Assembly (NCBI RefSeq): GCF_027172205.1 | Contig: NC_070614.1 | Coordinates: forward strand, 30,628,501-30,692,500 | Length of the DNA stretch: 64,000 nt | DNA from: Podarcis raffonei | Lineage: Eukaryota; Chordata; Lepidosauria; Squamata; Lacertidae | Direction of reading: 5' to 3' | Shown here: positions 45,401 to 58,400 of the stretch, piece after piece | Numbering within the stretch: position 1 is the first letter of the stretch | Layout: every line of letters begins with the position of its first letter | Translations under genes and position numbers: made by a program | The notes under the pieces: model-generated | What the model saw: only the letters and a program-made list of their open reading frames with translations | What the model was told of the DNA's origin: nothing | The model's database searches: none

Positions 45401-48400
45401 CAACCAACACATACCCTTTGCCAATGCACTTACAGTGCATTGACCTTTCTGCTGTCTTTCCCCTCCTCCTATCCTACCCAGTAATGCAGTTGCATTGCTG
45501 TTGGGAGGCCAGGTATGCTGTGTCACCCTTCCCTGACAACCACTCCTGTAAGAATGATGTATTCCATATCTCCTGCTCAAGCCCCTTCACCACTTTTTTT
45601 CTTTTTTTCTCCTCTTCTATTGCTGCTCTAAAAACAACCTGATCATGTCTGCTCTCAGCTGGTCTTTTTATTCTTCACCCCTTTATTGCATATCAACCTG
45701 GATACAATTCATAAATAGTAATCTTCTTTCAATCAAAAATCTTTTTTGTGTATGCATGATTGCCACAATGAAAGCTGTTTTCACCATAAGGAGAGATCAT
45801 CAGTGCTCAATCAATACCAGAAAACCTTTGAAGCTTCCTGATCTTCCATAACACCTCAGCAGTGCCACAGGCTGATAGCACCCATGCCACGCCGCATTGA
45901 GGCAGTAATTGATGCAAAAGGGGCCCAAACCAAGTACTGAGTACATGTGCATGCTTCTACTTCTCAGAGGTCCAATATTGCTCTATTTGCAGTCCTTGTT
46001 TTGCTGATTTCATTTAATATTCTAATTTTCTGAGATTGTTAATTTGGGGTTTTCATCAGCTGTACGCCATAAACATCACAATTACCGTATTTTTCGCACC
46101 ATAGGGCACACTGGACTATAGGGCGCACCCAGGTTTTTTTTGGGGGGGGGGAATCAAGAAAAAAAACTTTTTTCCCCACCAGCCCCAAAGAGCAGCGTAC
46201 AGGCTGCGCACAACCTCTCCCTGCCGGAGGGGTTGCGCGCAGCTATGGAAGAAGCCAAGACAGCGAGCGGGATGGATGGATGGATCCTGCTCGCTGTTTT
46301 GGCTTCCCCTTTAGCCCCGTGCAGCCTCTCCTTGCCAGGAGACGCTGCGCAGGGCTAAAGAATCCATAGCCCCGTGCAGCCTCTCCTTGCCGGAGGGGTT
46401 GCGCGCAGCTATGGAGCAAGCCAAGGCAGGGGGCGGGATGGATCCCGCTCGCTGTTTTGGCTTCCCCTTTAGCCCCGTGCAGCCTTTCCTTGCCGGGAGA
46501 CACTGCGCAGGGCTTTCCTGGCTTTCCTGGGAGGTGGGGGGATTCCCTCACCTCTCCCAAAAGCCCGCAGAAGCTGCGCAACCCCTTTAAAGAGATCGCG
46601 GCTTCTCCTGGCTTTTCTGGGAAGTGGGGAAATTCCCCCACCTCCCGCAAAACCAGCAGAAGCCGCGCGCACTTTAAAAGGGCTGCACGACTTCTTCTGG
46701 CTTTCCTGGGAGGTGGGGGGATTCCCTCACCTCTCGCAAAAGCCCGCAGAAGCCGCGCAACCCCTTGAAAGAGATTGCGGCTTCTCCTGCCTTTTCTGGG
46801 AGGTGGGAAAAGGGACTGATGTGGCTAGTCAGTCCCTTCTCCCTCCTGTGGAAAAGCCCACAAGAGCGCACAGAGCTTGTGTGCGGCTCTTGGGGGCTTT
46901 TCCCACCTGCCTCCCCCCTGCATTCACTCCATAGGATGCACACACATTTTCCCTTGCTTTTTAGGAGGGAAAAAGTGCGTCCTATGGTGCGAAAAATATG
47001 GTATAACAAATATAGGCTTGACATATCTCGCTTTGCATGTCATGAGTCTATCTCATATATTAGTTTCACCTTTTAAGTTGAATTACTAAAATAAATGAAC
47101 TTTTCCACAATATTCTAATTTTCCGAGTTTCACCTGTAGCTGACAGTTGGGCTGTACCTGGTTAAATAAACTGGGCCACATTATGACATCCTCATCAATG
47201 GTAAATGCTTGATCTGGGGAACCCTGTGGATTCATCCTTCCAACTCTCACTCTCTGAAAGGATTGATTGGATAATATAACATAGTTGATAATATCCAAGC
47301 CAAATAGCACCTCCCCATTTTGGTTGAATGAAATCTCATCCTCTGCAGTGTTGTTAAATGAGACACTTCTCAGAAATTGGTGGAGCTAGATTGGAAAAAG
47401 AAAATCAGTAGTTTTAGAAAAAAGGTAGAGACGGTAAACTTGTTTCCAGGAAAGCGTTTTGATACATAGGAAAACTCTTAAACATCATCAGATGGTGAGT
47501 GCAGATCGCAGTGCCAATGGAGCATGGTAATTATGTCAGATGGGAGTAGAGTCATAGCCCAAAATGGACAGAATCAACTGATTTTCTCACACAACATCTT
47601 TTCCTGTTCTTTTACCACCACCTCCCCCAACCACCACCTTCCTTCTCGGGAGTGATGTGGGAACACTTTCTCTGAGGAAGGATCTGGAGGATGGGGGCTG
47701 CTAAGGGAATGGGGCAGGTGCCTCCAGCCATTATCGTCTCCTGGTTGTTATTAGTTTGGCATCTCAGCTGGCTTTGTGGGAACTTCCATACAAACACTTT
47801 GTCATGAAAAACAGGTTGCTTTCTGCATGAACGATCCCATGACCATATTCTTTTTTTCTCCAGAAAGTGCCACCTTTGTACAGCCAGAATTTGCAGGCAT
47901 CACAATATGCCACAAATCAACCAGACTACCGTAACTATAATTCTCCCCCTCCTCCTTTGTGTGGGAAGTCATGATTCAGCATTGGTTTTCTCATCCTCTT
48001 TGTAAAACTAAGCTGCAAAGAGGAGGCTAGAAGCATGGAGGAAGACCAGATATCGGGAAAAAGTGACACCCAATGTGTTCTGCTCTGCCACTTGAGGATC
48101 TTCAACTCCTTACCTCCCAGAACTTGTGGTTCTGATTCTTCTGCCTTATTTGGTGCAACATTGCTCTCTGTTCATGCTTGACTGAAGACATCTCATGTAA
48201 AGCATGGGCCACAGCGTAAACAGCATTGTAAATACAGTAACTATGGCTTGTCATGCTCTTTTCAAAAAAAACTGCAGGAAGGCTCTCCAGCTTCTCTTCC
48301 CCAGTGCAAGCATTCTCTTCCACCTTGTCAGCCATGTAATCTGGGAATTTGCAGCCAAAGGCCTGTTCCCAGAAGTGCTTGATAAAACCATCTCCATCTG

Positions 48401-50839
48401 TAATGAATGGATTTCTGCTCTTAACATATAGATTAAATCCTTCTGGGTCATTCAAGTGAATTGTGAAAGCAATAGTGCCATGGAACATTTCTGAATTCCA
48501 ATTCCGCTGAAATGCAAATGAAGTGAATTCAATCTGGGCTGTTGTTATCCATACTTTGCCATTCATGTTCAGTGTCATCTGCTCATGTTCTGATAGAAAG
48601 GGAAGCCATCTAAACAATACCATGGAATAAAATTCTCCATAGACCACCACTACATTAGCTTTACCGCCCATAATGTTATCATGTATTTTTGCTCCCTGTT
48701 GTACCATGCCATAACTTTCACTGTCATAACTATATTTGGGGAATCTTTCTAGAAAGGCAAAGCAAACACCACTCTTTGTAAATATTGGAAGCACAGTTTG
48801 CACAAATCTTTCTCCATTGTCATTATCAACCACAATGACCCCAATCCATGTCCACCTGAAATGTAGAAGCAAAGAGAGAATTCCTGCAAACTGGTGGTGT
48901 TCCTGGGGGGCCACCTGGTAGAAGAAAAGTCCTGAGGTCTTATCATTCACCACTGGAGCAGGGCCATAGGTGAGCTAAAGAGAGATTGGAGAAAATGTGA
49001 AAGCTATTATAAATTATACAACAGATTAAACTAGTTATAGCCATTCACAAATGTTACTATAGGGATTTTTAGAAGAACCCTGAAAGGCATTTGAACTTTA
49101 CAATTGCATGGAATTTGGGATTGGGTGAGGATGTACACTCTTGTATTTATTTATTTCAGGATCTTAGAGAAAGACTATATTTTAAATGGGCTTGAGAAAA
49201 TGGTCTAGGTCATCAGCTTTCAGAGAGCATTTGTTATCACATATGCCATGACATTATGCATGGTCTTCATGTGCTGAGCATCCTTTGTCTTTTGTACCTG
49301 GGGTCTGCCAGGGCCTTGCCCTCTTAGGAGAGATGGAAGAGGCTGCCTGCCAGGCAGGGGACCCAAACTGAAGTATGTCAAGAAAATTGGTTTCATCCAA
49401 GAGTCAGACATGAATCTCACTTATATTGCTAGAGCATTGTTTTCCAATTATAATGTCTTCCCTCTTTCATGAATGAATTTTAAGAAGGGTTTTTATTAGC
49501 CTGGGTATAAGAGAGAGGGAGAGAAAGAATAATTGTTGATCTGATTATTTCTAATGTGTCTAATTCTCCTTCCAACACACAAAATAAAATCTGGAAAGAG
49601 CACGAAAGTATGAAAATGGCATTGGATTCTCATACTCCAAATGAAAACAGACAAGAGTTTCCTACCTGTGGAATCTTATGAATATGCAAAATAGATGCCA
49701 CATGAAGGGAGATTTCAGAGTCAAGCCCACCAATGACAACTGTCAGATTATTCTGGATGTCACATATATAATTGGGGACAAATTTCTCCAGGGTTGATAA
49801 AAGTAGCATTGTGGCATGATACGTCTTCTTTGCATTGTCATTGCTGTCATAAATGTGGAAGCCCAAGGTATAATTGGGTAAGATATGAGGGTTTTCATTG
49901 ATCTCCTTTATTGCAAATACCAAGGCCAGGATGTGCTGGTAAGCCTTAGGCACCACCCTAGAACAAGGGTTGCAATCTGTGTCAAAATACTTCATACTGG
50001 TAAGCCCCTTATATTTAAACTCAGAAGTTAATCAGTTTGCATTCAGTGGGATTTACTCCAATGAAAGTGATTGTGGGTTAAGTGCTGCAACTTCTGGAGG
50101 CTCTGGAGAAGAATCCTCCAAGTAAAGCAATGTCGTCAATGATTAACTTTCATGACTGATTATGCATATGAGATGGATAATGTGGGTACTGCACTCTGAA
50201 TTTAACAATATGGGGTTCAGTAGGGTTTATTCCCTGAGAAATGGGAATGAGATTTTCAGGAAGTTAAAATGACCATAAATGGTCTGGGGTCCCCCCCCCA
50301 AAAAATATTTTACTTAAAAAAACCCAACCAACTATTTAAAGGTGGTATTTCAGATACACAAAATAGATATTTCTTTCAATGAAGCATTATTCATTCACCT
50401 GTGGAGAAATGGGAGATTATTTTCTTCATTATTATTTTAAAAACATTCATTTAAAAGCACACACCTGTCCATTTTCAGTCAGAAATGGATCATATCATTC
50501 AAAGGGAGCTGTTTCCAAATAAGCGTGCATATGTTTGCAGCCTCAGCGGGTGTTTTGAGGCTGATAATTCAAGTGACATGAGAAATATAAATAAAAACCC
50601 AAACAATAATTATGTTCTTACAGAAGGTCTTCAGGCAACGGTGGTGGCGGATCTTCAGTGAAGGCTATTTCACTGGAGTAGAAACCACCATGAGTAACTA
50701 TTCCACCAATAATAAAATCTCCTGACTGATGATATGTGTGAACTGGATGGTGTGGATCCTGCACCTTGCATTTTGCCCCGTGGGAATTGCATATCTTGTT
50801 AGGAAGCATTGCCAGCAGCAACACTACCAAATCTGCCAT
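42430..50839 (-). CDS. Vomeronasal type-2 receptor 'C', six exons, 875 aa, intact
   Basis: Exons on the minus strand: 50839-50622, 49957-49666, 48974-48114, 47385-47158, 44268-44142 and 43331-42430; 2628 nt, with the same phases and GT/AG borders as genes B and D. Exon 1 encodes a hydrophobic signal peptide. Exon 2 has [18 protein letters not shown] and exon 3 [14 protein letters not shown]. Exon 5 has VCTESCKPG and [12 protein letters not shown]; exon 6 has the full 7TM core with [11 protein letters not shown] and [18 protein letters not shown]. The C-terminus (EMLTRRKE) is shorter than in B/D. It is clearly a more distant paralog of the B/D pair. It lies alone in the spacer of the inverted duplication, in the same orientation as D. 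Intron 4 (2.9 kb) is enlarged by a SINE, a hairpin MITE and a GC-rich DNA transposon. Part of this gene is duplicated as fragment E at 16.1-18.0 kb. Confidence 0.93.
44526..44661. mobile_element. hAT-like MITE, near-perfect hairpin
   Basis: Starts CAGGTATAGGCAAACT and ends AGTTTGCCTATGCCTG; the two halves are complementary nearly to the centre, so one strand could fold into a stem of about 60 bp. By comparison with the empty site at about 17314, the 8-base target is duplicated imperfectly (GTCTAGGG / CTCTACTG). Other worn family members are in the window. Confidence 0.82.
44706..45056 (-). mobile_element. tRNA-headed SINE (Sauria-type) in V2R C intron 4
   Basis: Minus-strand head GGACGCGGGTGGCGCTGTGG, B-box-like GGTTCGAATCC, and tail with AGAGTCGGACACGACTGG and GGTACCTTTACC. 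Flanked by a perfect 14-base duplication TTCCTCAAACATTA (44692-44705 and 45057-45070). Empty site at about 17341 in fragment E. Confidence 0.9.
45758..46084. other. V2R C intron 4 sequence, nothing named
   Basis: The last ~80 bases ('ctaattttctgagattgttaatttgg') read as one flank of an older interspersed repeat that resumes after the DNA transposon at 47002. Confidence 0.35.
46085..47001. mobile_element. Non-autonomous DNA transposon with GC-rich tandem repeats inside
   Basis: Ends CCGTATTTTTCGCACCATAG and, on the opposite strand, CCATATTTTTCGCACCATAG, inverted over about 27 bases with few mismatches. Flanked by TA on both sides (46083-46084, 47002-47003), the Tc1/mariner target. The interior is strikingly GC-rich against AT-rich surroundings. 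It consists of two blocks of tandem repeats, one built on 'gcagcctctccttgccgg' and one on 'ggctttcctgggaggtgggg'/'gcagaagccgcgca'. No transposase. Confidence 0.8.
47004..47143. repeat. Old interspersed repeat, right part
   Basis: Contains 'aggcttgacatatctcgc', 'ttagtttcaccttttaagttg' and 'ctaattttccgagtttcacctgta', a text common in vertebrate interspersed repeats; family not assigned. It lies right beside V2R C exon 4 and is interrupted by the DNA transposon. Confidence 0.4.
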
Positions 50840-51779
50840 CCTTAGAACAAGAGAAAATCTTCCTTATGCACAAATATTTTCCTATTCTCTTCTGCAACAC
50901 TATCATTACTTTTACACTGTCTCTCTTGAATCTAGGAGCATCCAATATCAGACTATTGGATCCCATACCTTTTAAATGGTACTGGGTATGCTTATATCAT
51001 CTTCCACAGGTTTTGCTGTGAGTTTTGCCAGTGCTCACTTCAACTCCATAGGGGCTTTGGGAAGCAGCAGAATTAATTACAGTACTTTTGATCATAAAAC
51101 AGGAAGATAATTATTAAGTCAGAATGGGAGATTCCCTGTAGAACTGCTGTTACATTTCCATTAGTATCATTTTGAATTCTCTTCTTTTAGATAATGTGGG
51201 AACAAGGGTGTAGTAGTGAATTCTGATGTTAGGCACTGATTTTAACAGCTGCTGTAGCTAAAAGGGACTCCCTAATGGAGAGTGGTATACATATAATGTT
51301 CAAATTAGGCTGTGGAGACCTGGGTTCACATCACCAATAAGCCATAAGGCATTACTAAAATACTGTTCATAATAGTTGTCTTGGAGTAAGGTCCACTGAA
51401 TCCGGTGGTTCTTATCTCATCATAGTTTTACAAATTTCAACATGTAAAGCACAATTATTATTTTTAAAAAGAAATTTAGTAAGCTAAAATGTGACCTTAA
51501 GGTTTTATTTAAAAATATAAACTAGTTGGTTTTTTTAAAAAAAAAACGTTACCCGACAAACTGCTAGTATAAAGGAGAAATACTATCAAAGGAAATGACA
51601 CATTCACTGCTAGATTGTTATCCTTAATTTTTGACTTCCACTTTGCTGCTACCTCACAAGGAACAGTAAAAGCTGAAAGGCACATTATATTCTCATTATC
51701 ACAGAGACTCTGCTGTTACCTTCGTACTGTAGCAGATGATGATATCATTTGTATTCTGAAACACACATACCTAGAGCTG
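50840..51779. other. Upstream region of V2R gene C
   Basis: AT-rich. No exon or named repeat, and no clear promoter element. Confidence 0.35.
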
Positions 51780-52424
51780 ACCTCTGTTTGTTCCTAAACC
51801 TATTTCCCATGACAAAGGATACCTGGGGATGGGATGATAAAGAACCAAGAAAAGAAAAACAGAAATAATAAGAGGACAAGTGTGGATCAGCAACAAAATA
51901 TTGTAGGGGTTAAATTCTGAAACAGTATGAACAGGATCAAGTGTGACTGTCCCAATAAAATCAAGAGCACACATGACCATGAATACACAAGGTTCAAGTG
52001 AAGCTTTGAGAGTGTTTTTAAAATATAATGTACATACTATAAGGGCAATGGCTTTCTTACTTCTGATCTTTACTAGCTACTCTGGGAACCTTGTTGATGA
52101 AAAAGGAAGCTTAAAATGCTTCAGTTACCAAACACACGTAATTATTCCACTAGAACTACTGCTTCATTTATTTAAAATGAGAAATAAAGCTAGGGCTGAA
52201 CAACTTTGTCTGGATTTTCACTTTTGGGAATATGGCAACCCTAATAAAGCAGTGTTTTTTCTCTCACACATGCATCTGTGCAACTATCAACATATTCAAA
52301 GGGCAGGGCCTTCATCCCTCATATATATGGTGGTAGTGGTTAGAAGTTGACTCAGCAGTGTAAATAAAAGTTGGTAATAAAGTGAGGTGTTTTCCCTACA
52401 TAGCATAGAGCAAAACACAGATAT

Positions 52425-55400
52425 TTACTTCTTCATTTTGTTAATGCTTATTATCTGTTCCCTATTATTCAGCTCAGGCCTCAACAAAATAATATAACAT
52501 TTGGGGGAAAAGATGCAACCTAATAGACCAGCACTGGAGGCTAAGATAGAGAAGATCTCCACAGCTACTGTATATTTCCCCTTGGTACTCAGGTAGGATG
52601 GAACAAAGGACAACCAAACACTGCAAAATACCAACATGCTGAAAGTGATAAACTTTGCTTCATTGAAAATGTCTGGCAATTTCCTGGCAAGGAAAGCCAC
52701 TGTGAAACTAATTATTGCTAGAAGGCCCATGTAACTAAGGACACAGTAAAACATAATCACAGTCCCCACATTACATTCTAGTATAATTTCCTCAGGCATT
52801 GAGTGTTTGTCAACATCTGGGAATGGGGGAGAGATTGCCAACCACAGTGTACAGATGCCTGCTTGAATAAGGGAGCAGGAAATGACAATGGAGCTGGCCA
52901 GCCTTCTCCCCACCCACATTCTCATCCTGGATCCTGGTTTTGTGGCCGTGAAAGCCAGAATCACAGTGACAGTTTTTGCCAGTACACAGGAAACAGCCAC
53001 CGAAAATATGATGCCAAAAGCAGCTTGTTGCAGGAGACATGTCATCTTTTTTGGTTGGCCAATGAACAGTAAAGCACAAATAAAGCATAGCAAGAGGGTG
53101 ACAAGGAGAGTATAGGTGATATTCTGGTTGTTGGCTTTGACAATGGGAGTCTTGTGGTTCTTCAGAAATGTTCCCAGTACCAGAGTTGTGATGAAAGCAA
53201 AAGAAAGAGCAACTATAGCTAAACTGATGCCTAAAGGTTCTTCATACGACAAGAAGCTGATGCCTTTGGGAATGCATATATCTCGTTCCTTGCTTGGATA
53301 GTTTTCATCTGAGCATTTAGTACAATCATTCATATCTGGGAAAAGAAAAGTGTTAACCTTAGCTCATATATATACACTATCAGTCCCAGAAACACCCCAT
53401 GCCTTTCCCTCACACTCAGAAATAGAAATGGATCCATTCAAATTGGAAAATACTTTGAATTGTTGTGGGGACTTGTTTAATTGCTTTGGAGCTATGTGGT
53501 GCTATAATATGATATTGGACTACAATGGCAAGGATGTGGTAAGTCAGATGAGGTATACATGACTGTGATGTGGGAGTAGTGGCTGGTGCAAAATTGACCA
53601 TATTCTAAGTTTTGTGAGAAAGAGGGAGCGGGAAACCTGCCCTTAGATTTCAGAATAGGGAAGCAGCAGCAGAAGATAGATGGTATTACCATGGAACTGA
53701 AGAACAAGTAGAAAAAGCTGAATAGTGTGCAAATACCTTGATTCAATGACAATGTATACATCAATGCTTTGTAACCAATCAGCATGTAACATGATATACC
53801 TTCCTGATGGCTTGATGTAAGCAACATGCATAAAAATCATTCCTGGGCACCCATGAGGTATATAGGCTTTGGAATCCATTCCCAAGTACCATATTACTGC
53901 AGTCTGAATACAATATCCACCCCCCCCCCCGGTTTGATTATCGGCTCTGGTCAGCCCAGTATCAGACTCTTATCCCTTTGAAAGTAGCTTGTTGGCTATG
54001 ACTAGATATAGATCCCCTTCATTTATGAGGGAACTTAGTGCAACTAACTGTGCAATCGTCTATGTCTCTTACCTTCCTGGTTTGAAATCTTGCCCTCCGG
54101 ACATAGGATGCAGTCATAACAGCAAAATGGCTTTCCTTCTTTCACTTTCTTGCTAGATCCTGGTAGGCAACTTTCAGTGCAGGCCGAAAGAGGACAGGCC
54201 TAATTCATAAATGAAAGTGACGAATGATAATCATAAAAACAACACGTTTGGAATCCCTCAGGTGCTGTATCCAGCTTTGTGTTACTAAAGTGACACAGCA
54301 TTTCAGTAGAGTATGAATTGGCTCCCTTGAGAGCACTGGACACTGTAGAAGCAATTGCCAACCCTAGTCTCAACAGCTACTATCTGAGGTGGAGGAAGTC
54401 ATTTGGGGACATTTGATGAATTCAGTCCCTGTATATTCTAATACGAAATGTCCTGATCCATACCATCAGAATGTGAAGTTAACTATCCAACACATTGTGT
54501 TTCTTTGATCAAAATATGTAATTAAATATGTATTCTGACGGAAAATATTCATTTTAAGTAAAAATGTTCATCAAACCAGTTTTGTTTTTTAAAAGGAACA
54601 GAACTGAGCTATTCATTAAAATATGCATCAATAACAGTGGGAAGATAACTCAGTTTTACAGACAGTATACAAAAGTAAAATGTAAATAAATAAGGAGAAT
54701 GGCAGTAAATACCAGTGTGTGCCATGACTCCTGCACCAGGCTCTTCACCTCATCCCTGTCCTTCCCTTCCTTCACTATCTCCACCTTCACTACCACCCTT
54801 CCCTTTTTCTCTTCTACAACTCCCCTATCAACTTTAGTTGTCTCCTCTATACTTCCTGCTGTCAACTCTCAGTTTCTCCCTCTGGCCCCATTTCATCCCC
54901 TGTTGCCTTCTTGACATGATATATCAGGACACCCAGGAAGAGGAAGAGGATCCTGGCAAGAAGTGTTAGCCACAACTGGTACAAATTGATGAATGGGCAG
55001 GAGAGGTTGGGGACTTAGGAGATACTCACAGGTCAGTAGGGGATGTTCAAGGGGCAGCTGAAAGTCCATGGGAGCCAGGGGAAAAGGACACATCACTAGA
55101 ACCAGAGGTGCCTCCATCTCTATGGACACAGCAGGCTGTGAGGCATCAGGAACAGTGGGAAACACACTCTAGAAGACTGAGGCAGGCAAGGAAGCACAGT
55201 CCAGCTCACTAATTGACCAGGTGGACACCATGAGGCTTGTTAGTTCTGGGAGGAAGTTTGTGGGCACTCAGATGACTCTAGGCTTTTCTACCCTTGATCT
55301 CTTGCCAAGGCAGGAACCTGGCATTACTGCTTGACTGTGGACTTTGCTTGTTGTATTGGACTGGGACCAGTATTTTACCTTTTGGACTATCTAGCATTGC

Positions 55401-58400
55401 TCTGGGGACTGTTTGCACCAGTGTGATGTACTTCCAGTTATGTGGGTGGTTCAGGACACTCCTCCCCCCATTCACCCATGTCCTTTTTCCTCCCCCTTTC
55501 GGTCACATTTTATCCTATCTTCATTTTTTATCCTTTCTTGGTCCACACTATATCCTCCTTTCAAAATAAAACAAGTATTTCACAAGTGTTCATCGTTGTC
55601 AAATGAAAACAGTTTTAAAGTTCAGGATAGAACATCAGGGCTCCTTTATTATTAGACCTTTTGCTAAATGCCTGTCACTTGGATTCTACCTGGTTAAACC
55701 AGCTGTGCCAAGTTATTACTTCTTTATCAATGGTGAATGCTTGATCTGAAGGCGCTCCAGGATCCATCCTTCCAACTCTGACTCTATGAAGTGATTGATT
55801 GGAGAATATAATCCAGTTGATAATATCCAAGCTAGATGCTACCTCCCCATTCTTGTTGAAGGATACCACATCTCCTGCAGTATTGTTAAATGAGATACTT
55901 CTCAGAAAGTGGTGGAGCTAAATCGAAAACAGAAAAGGCAGGTGTTTAGAAAAGGTTGCAGTCTAATACAGGGCTGAGCAATCCATTTTCCTCTGAGGCC
56001 AGAACCTACAGTGAGTGGAGTCAGGGACAAGCATGTAGAGAGCCAACCAATTTTCTCCCACATAAATGTTTTTCTCTCATTCTTTCTGTCAGGCCTCTCT
56101 CTCCCTGTTATATCCCTCAGGCAGAACAGTGGTGTGTGACCCCCTGCTCTGAGGAAAAATTTGCAGGCTGTCAAGGGTGTTTCACAGCCAAAGGAATGCA
56201 CGTGACAGATAATTATTTATTGTCAAGAATATCACATTTGCTTCTACTCCTCTGGATGCCTATACATATATAGCAGCTACACAGCTAGACAGCTATTTGC
56301 AGGTTTGCTGTAACAACTGGAATAGCAAGAATGCTGCTCATCTCTGTTGACTGTTACCACTGCTTCCTCACTGTTAGTGAAATGGTGTCTCAATGGGCCA
56401 CAAAACATCTCCAAGCAAATGCTTTATCATGTACGGGGGGGGGGGGGTTCTGCTCAAACATGGAGACAGCCATCATTGCTCTTTCCTCAGAGAAACAAAG
56501 ACACAGCCATCATCTGTCCACAAAATTATAGATTCAGTTCCTCCTCATATTCCATATGCCCGAACCCTGAGAGGAAAGAGCAAGTTGACAGTATTTTGGA
56601 AACCCATACATTGTGAAGGAATAACAGCACTCTTCCAAGTTGAGGAAGTTCAACCTGTTACCTGCCAAAACAGTTGATTCTGATTCTTAACTCTCCCTCC
56701 ATATGCCATTCCTATGTATTTGGGTCTAGATGTGGACATAGCATGTAAAGCATGGGCGATGGCATAGACAGCACTGTGGATACTGTAACTGTGCCCTGTC
56801 ATACTCATTTCAAAAAATGATCCTGGAAGTTTCTCTAGCTTCTCTTCTCCTGTGCAAATGTTCCCCTCCACCTGGTCTGCAGTGATATCTGGGAACACAC
56901 AATCAAAAGCCTGTTGCCAGAAGTCCCTGATAAAACCATCCCCATCTGTGTTGGAAGGGTTTCTGTGCTCAACATACTGATGAAATCCTGGTGGGTCACT
57001 GACGTGAATTTCAAATGCTATAGCACCATTGAATAGTCCCGAATCCCAATTTCTTTGATATACAAATGAAGTGAATTCAATCTCAGCTGTTGTTATCCAA
57101 ACTTTACTTTTTACATTATTTATCATATCGTGTTCTGATAGGTATGGAAGCCATTTTAAAAATGCCATGGAGTAAGATTCTCCATAGTTCACCACTACAT
57201 TAGCCTTGCTGCTCATTATTTTATCATGTATTTTTGCCCCCTGTTGTAACATGTCATTAATTTCAGGGATAAAACTAAAATTGGGAATTCTTTCTATGAA
57301 GGCAAAACAGATGCCATTTTGAGAAAACAATTGAAGTACTGTATGCACAAATCTTTCGCCATTGTCATTGTCCACTGCAATGACCCCAATCCATGTCCAC
57401 TTGAAATGCAGAAGCAAAGAGATAATTCCCTCATATTGAAGGTCTTCCTGGGCTGTCAACTGGTAGAAGGAAAGCCCTGGGGTTTTATCATTCATCACTG
57501 GAGCAGAGCCGTAAATGAGCTAAAGAGGGAATGGAGGAAGGGACGAGACAAAATATAATTTCCAGAGTTATTTCAAACTATTTATGTACATTATATGATG
57601 AATTATGTTGGCTGCAGGCTGTCTTTCATTTATTCAAAATAGACACATTCATATGAGCTGAAAACTGGGAATAATTTTCCATTCCTGCTGTTAAACATTT
57701 GATCTGATGAGTGGGGGCAGGCACTGTGTCTATTATTTATTTATTTATTTTAAAAGATTTTTTGTGTGTGTCATTGCTGACTTTGGTAGGTCTTGTGGGT
57801 TGAATAAAATTGATGGGAGGGGCACATCAGGCCCCAATAAGAGGATCAGCTACCTGTGCATTAGATATTATTTAGCTTTCTCAGAATTGTAAGTTGGGGA
57901 CTTATTTTTCTAGAGCTTCTCCTTTCTTATTCATGATGCACAGACCCCAGAACAGAGCAAAACTGAGATTTCCGCCTCCTTTTTACATGATTCCTCACAC
58001 TTCTTTTACGAAACCACATTTCAATTGTGAACCAGCTGTTCACTACTATTACTCCTTTCCAGCAAAGCTTGAATGTTTCTGCTACTTAACACAACTTCAT
58101 TATGTGTTTAATCTTCCCCAAACCCATTACTTTTTTGGGGGGGTGCGGTGAGGAGGGAGAAGGATTTTAGTGCCATTTACCTGTGTGTTTGAATCTTGAA
58201 TGTTTTCCCCCTCCCACTGAATGCACATTCTTTCTTTACTAAGTAGAAAATGATGCATAACCAAACATAGCTGGTCCATTATCCCACCAGTGGACCTTGG
58301 GATATCAGTCTCCTGGAAAGGGGAGGGGGTTGAAATAGAGAATGAATTATTCTCTGTTTTCAACCCGCTTGTGAAGACTATCAGAGATCACAAGGAAATG

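Larger units (their letters stand above)
43313..45757 (+). repeat. Segment of V2R C duplicated at 16137-18004
   Basis: Same-orientation match to fragment E, covering the start of exon 6, intron 5, exon 5 and 1.5 kb of intron 4. This copy is longer because of a MITE (44526-44661) and a SINE (44706-45056) that fragment E lacks. Confidence 0.88.

Noticed and set aside
46243-47076. Several overlapping 100-135 codon frames at 46.2-47.1 kb
   Set aside because: All fall in the GC-rich tandem repeats of a DNA transposon, where stop codons are rare on every frame.
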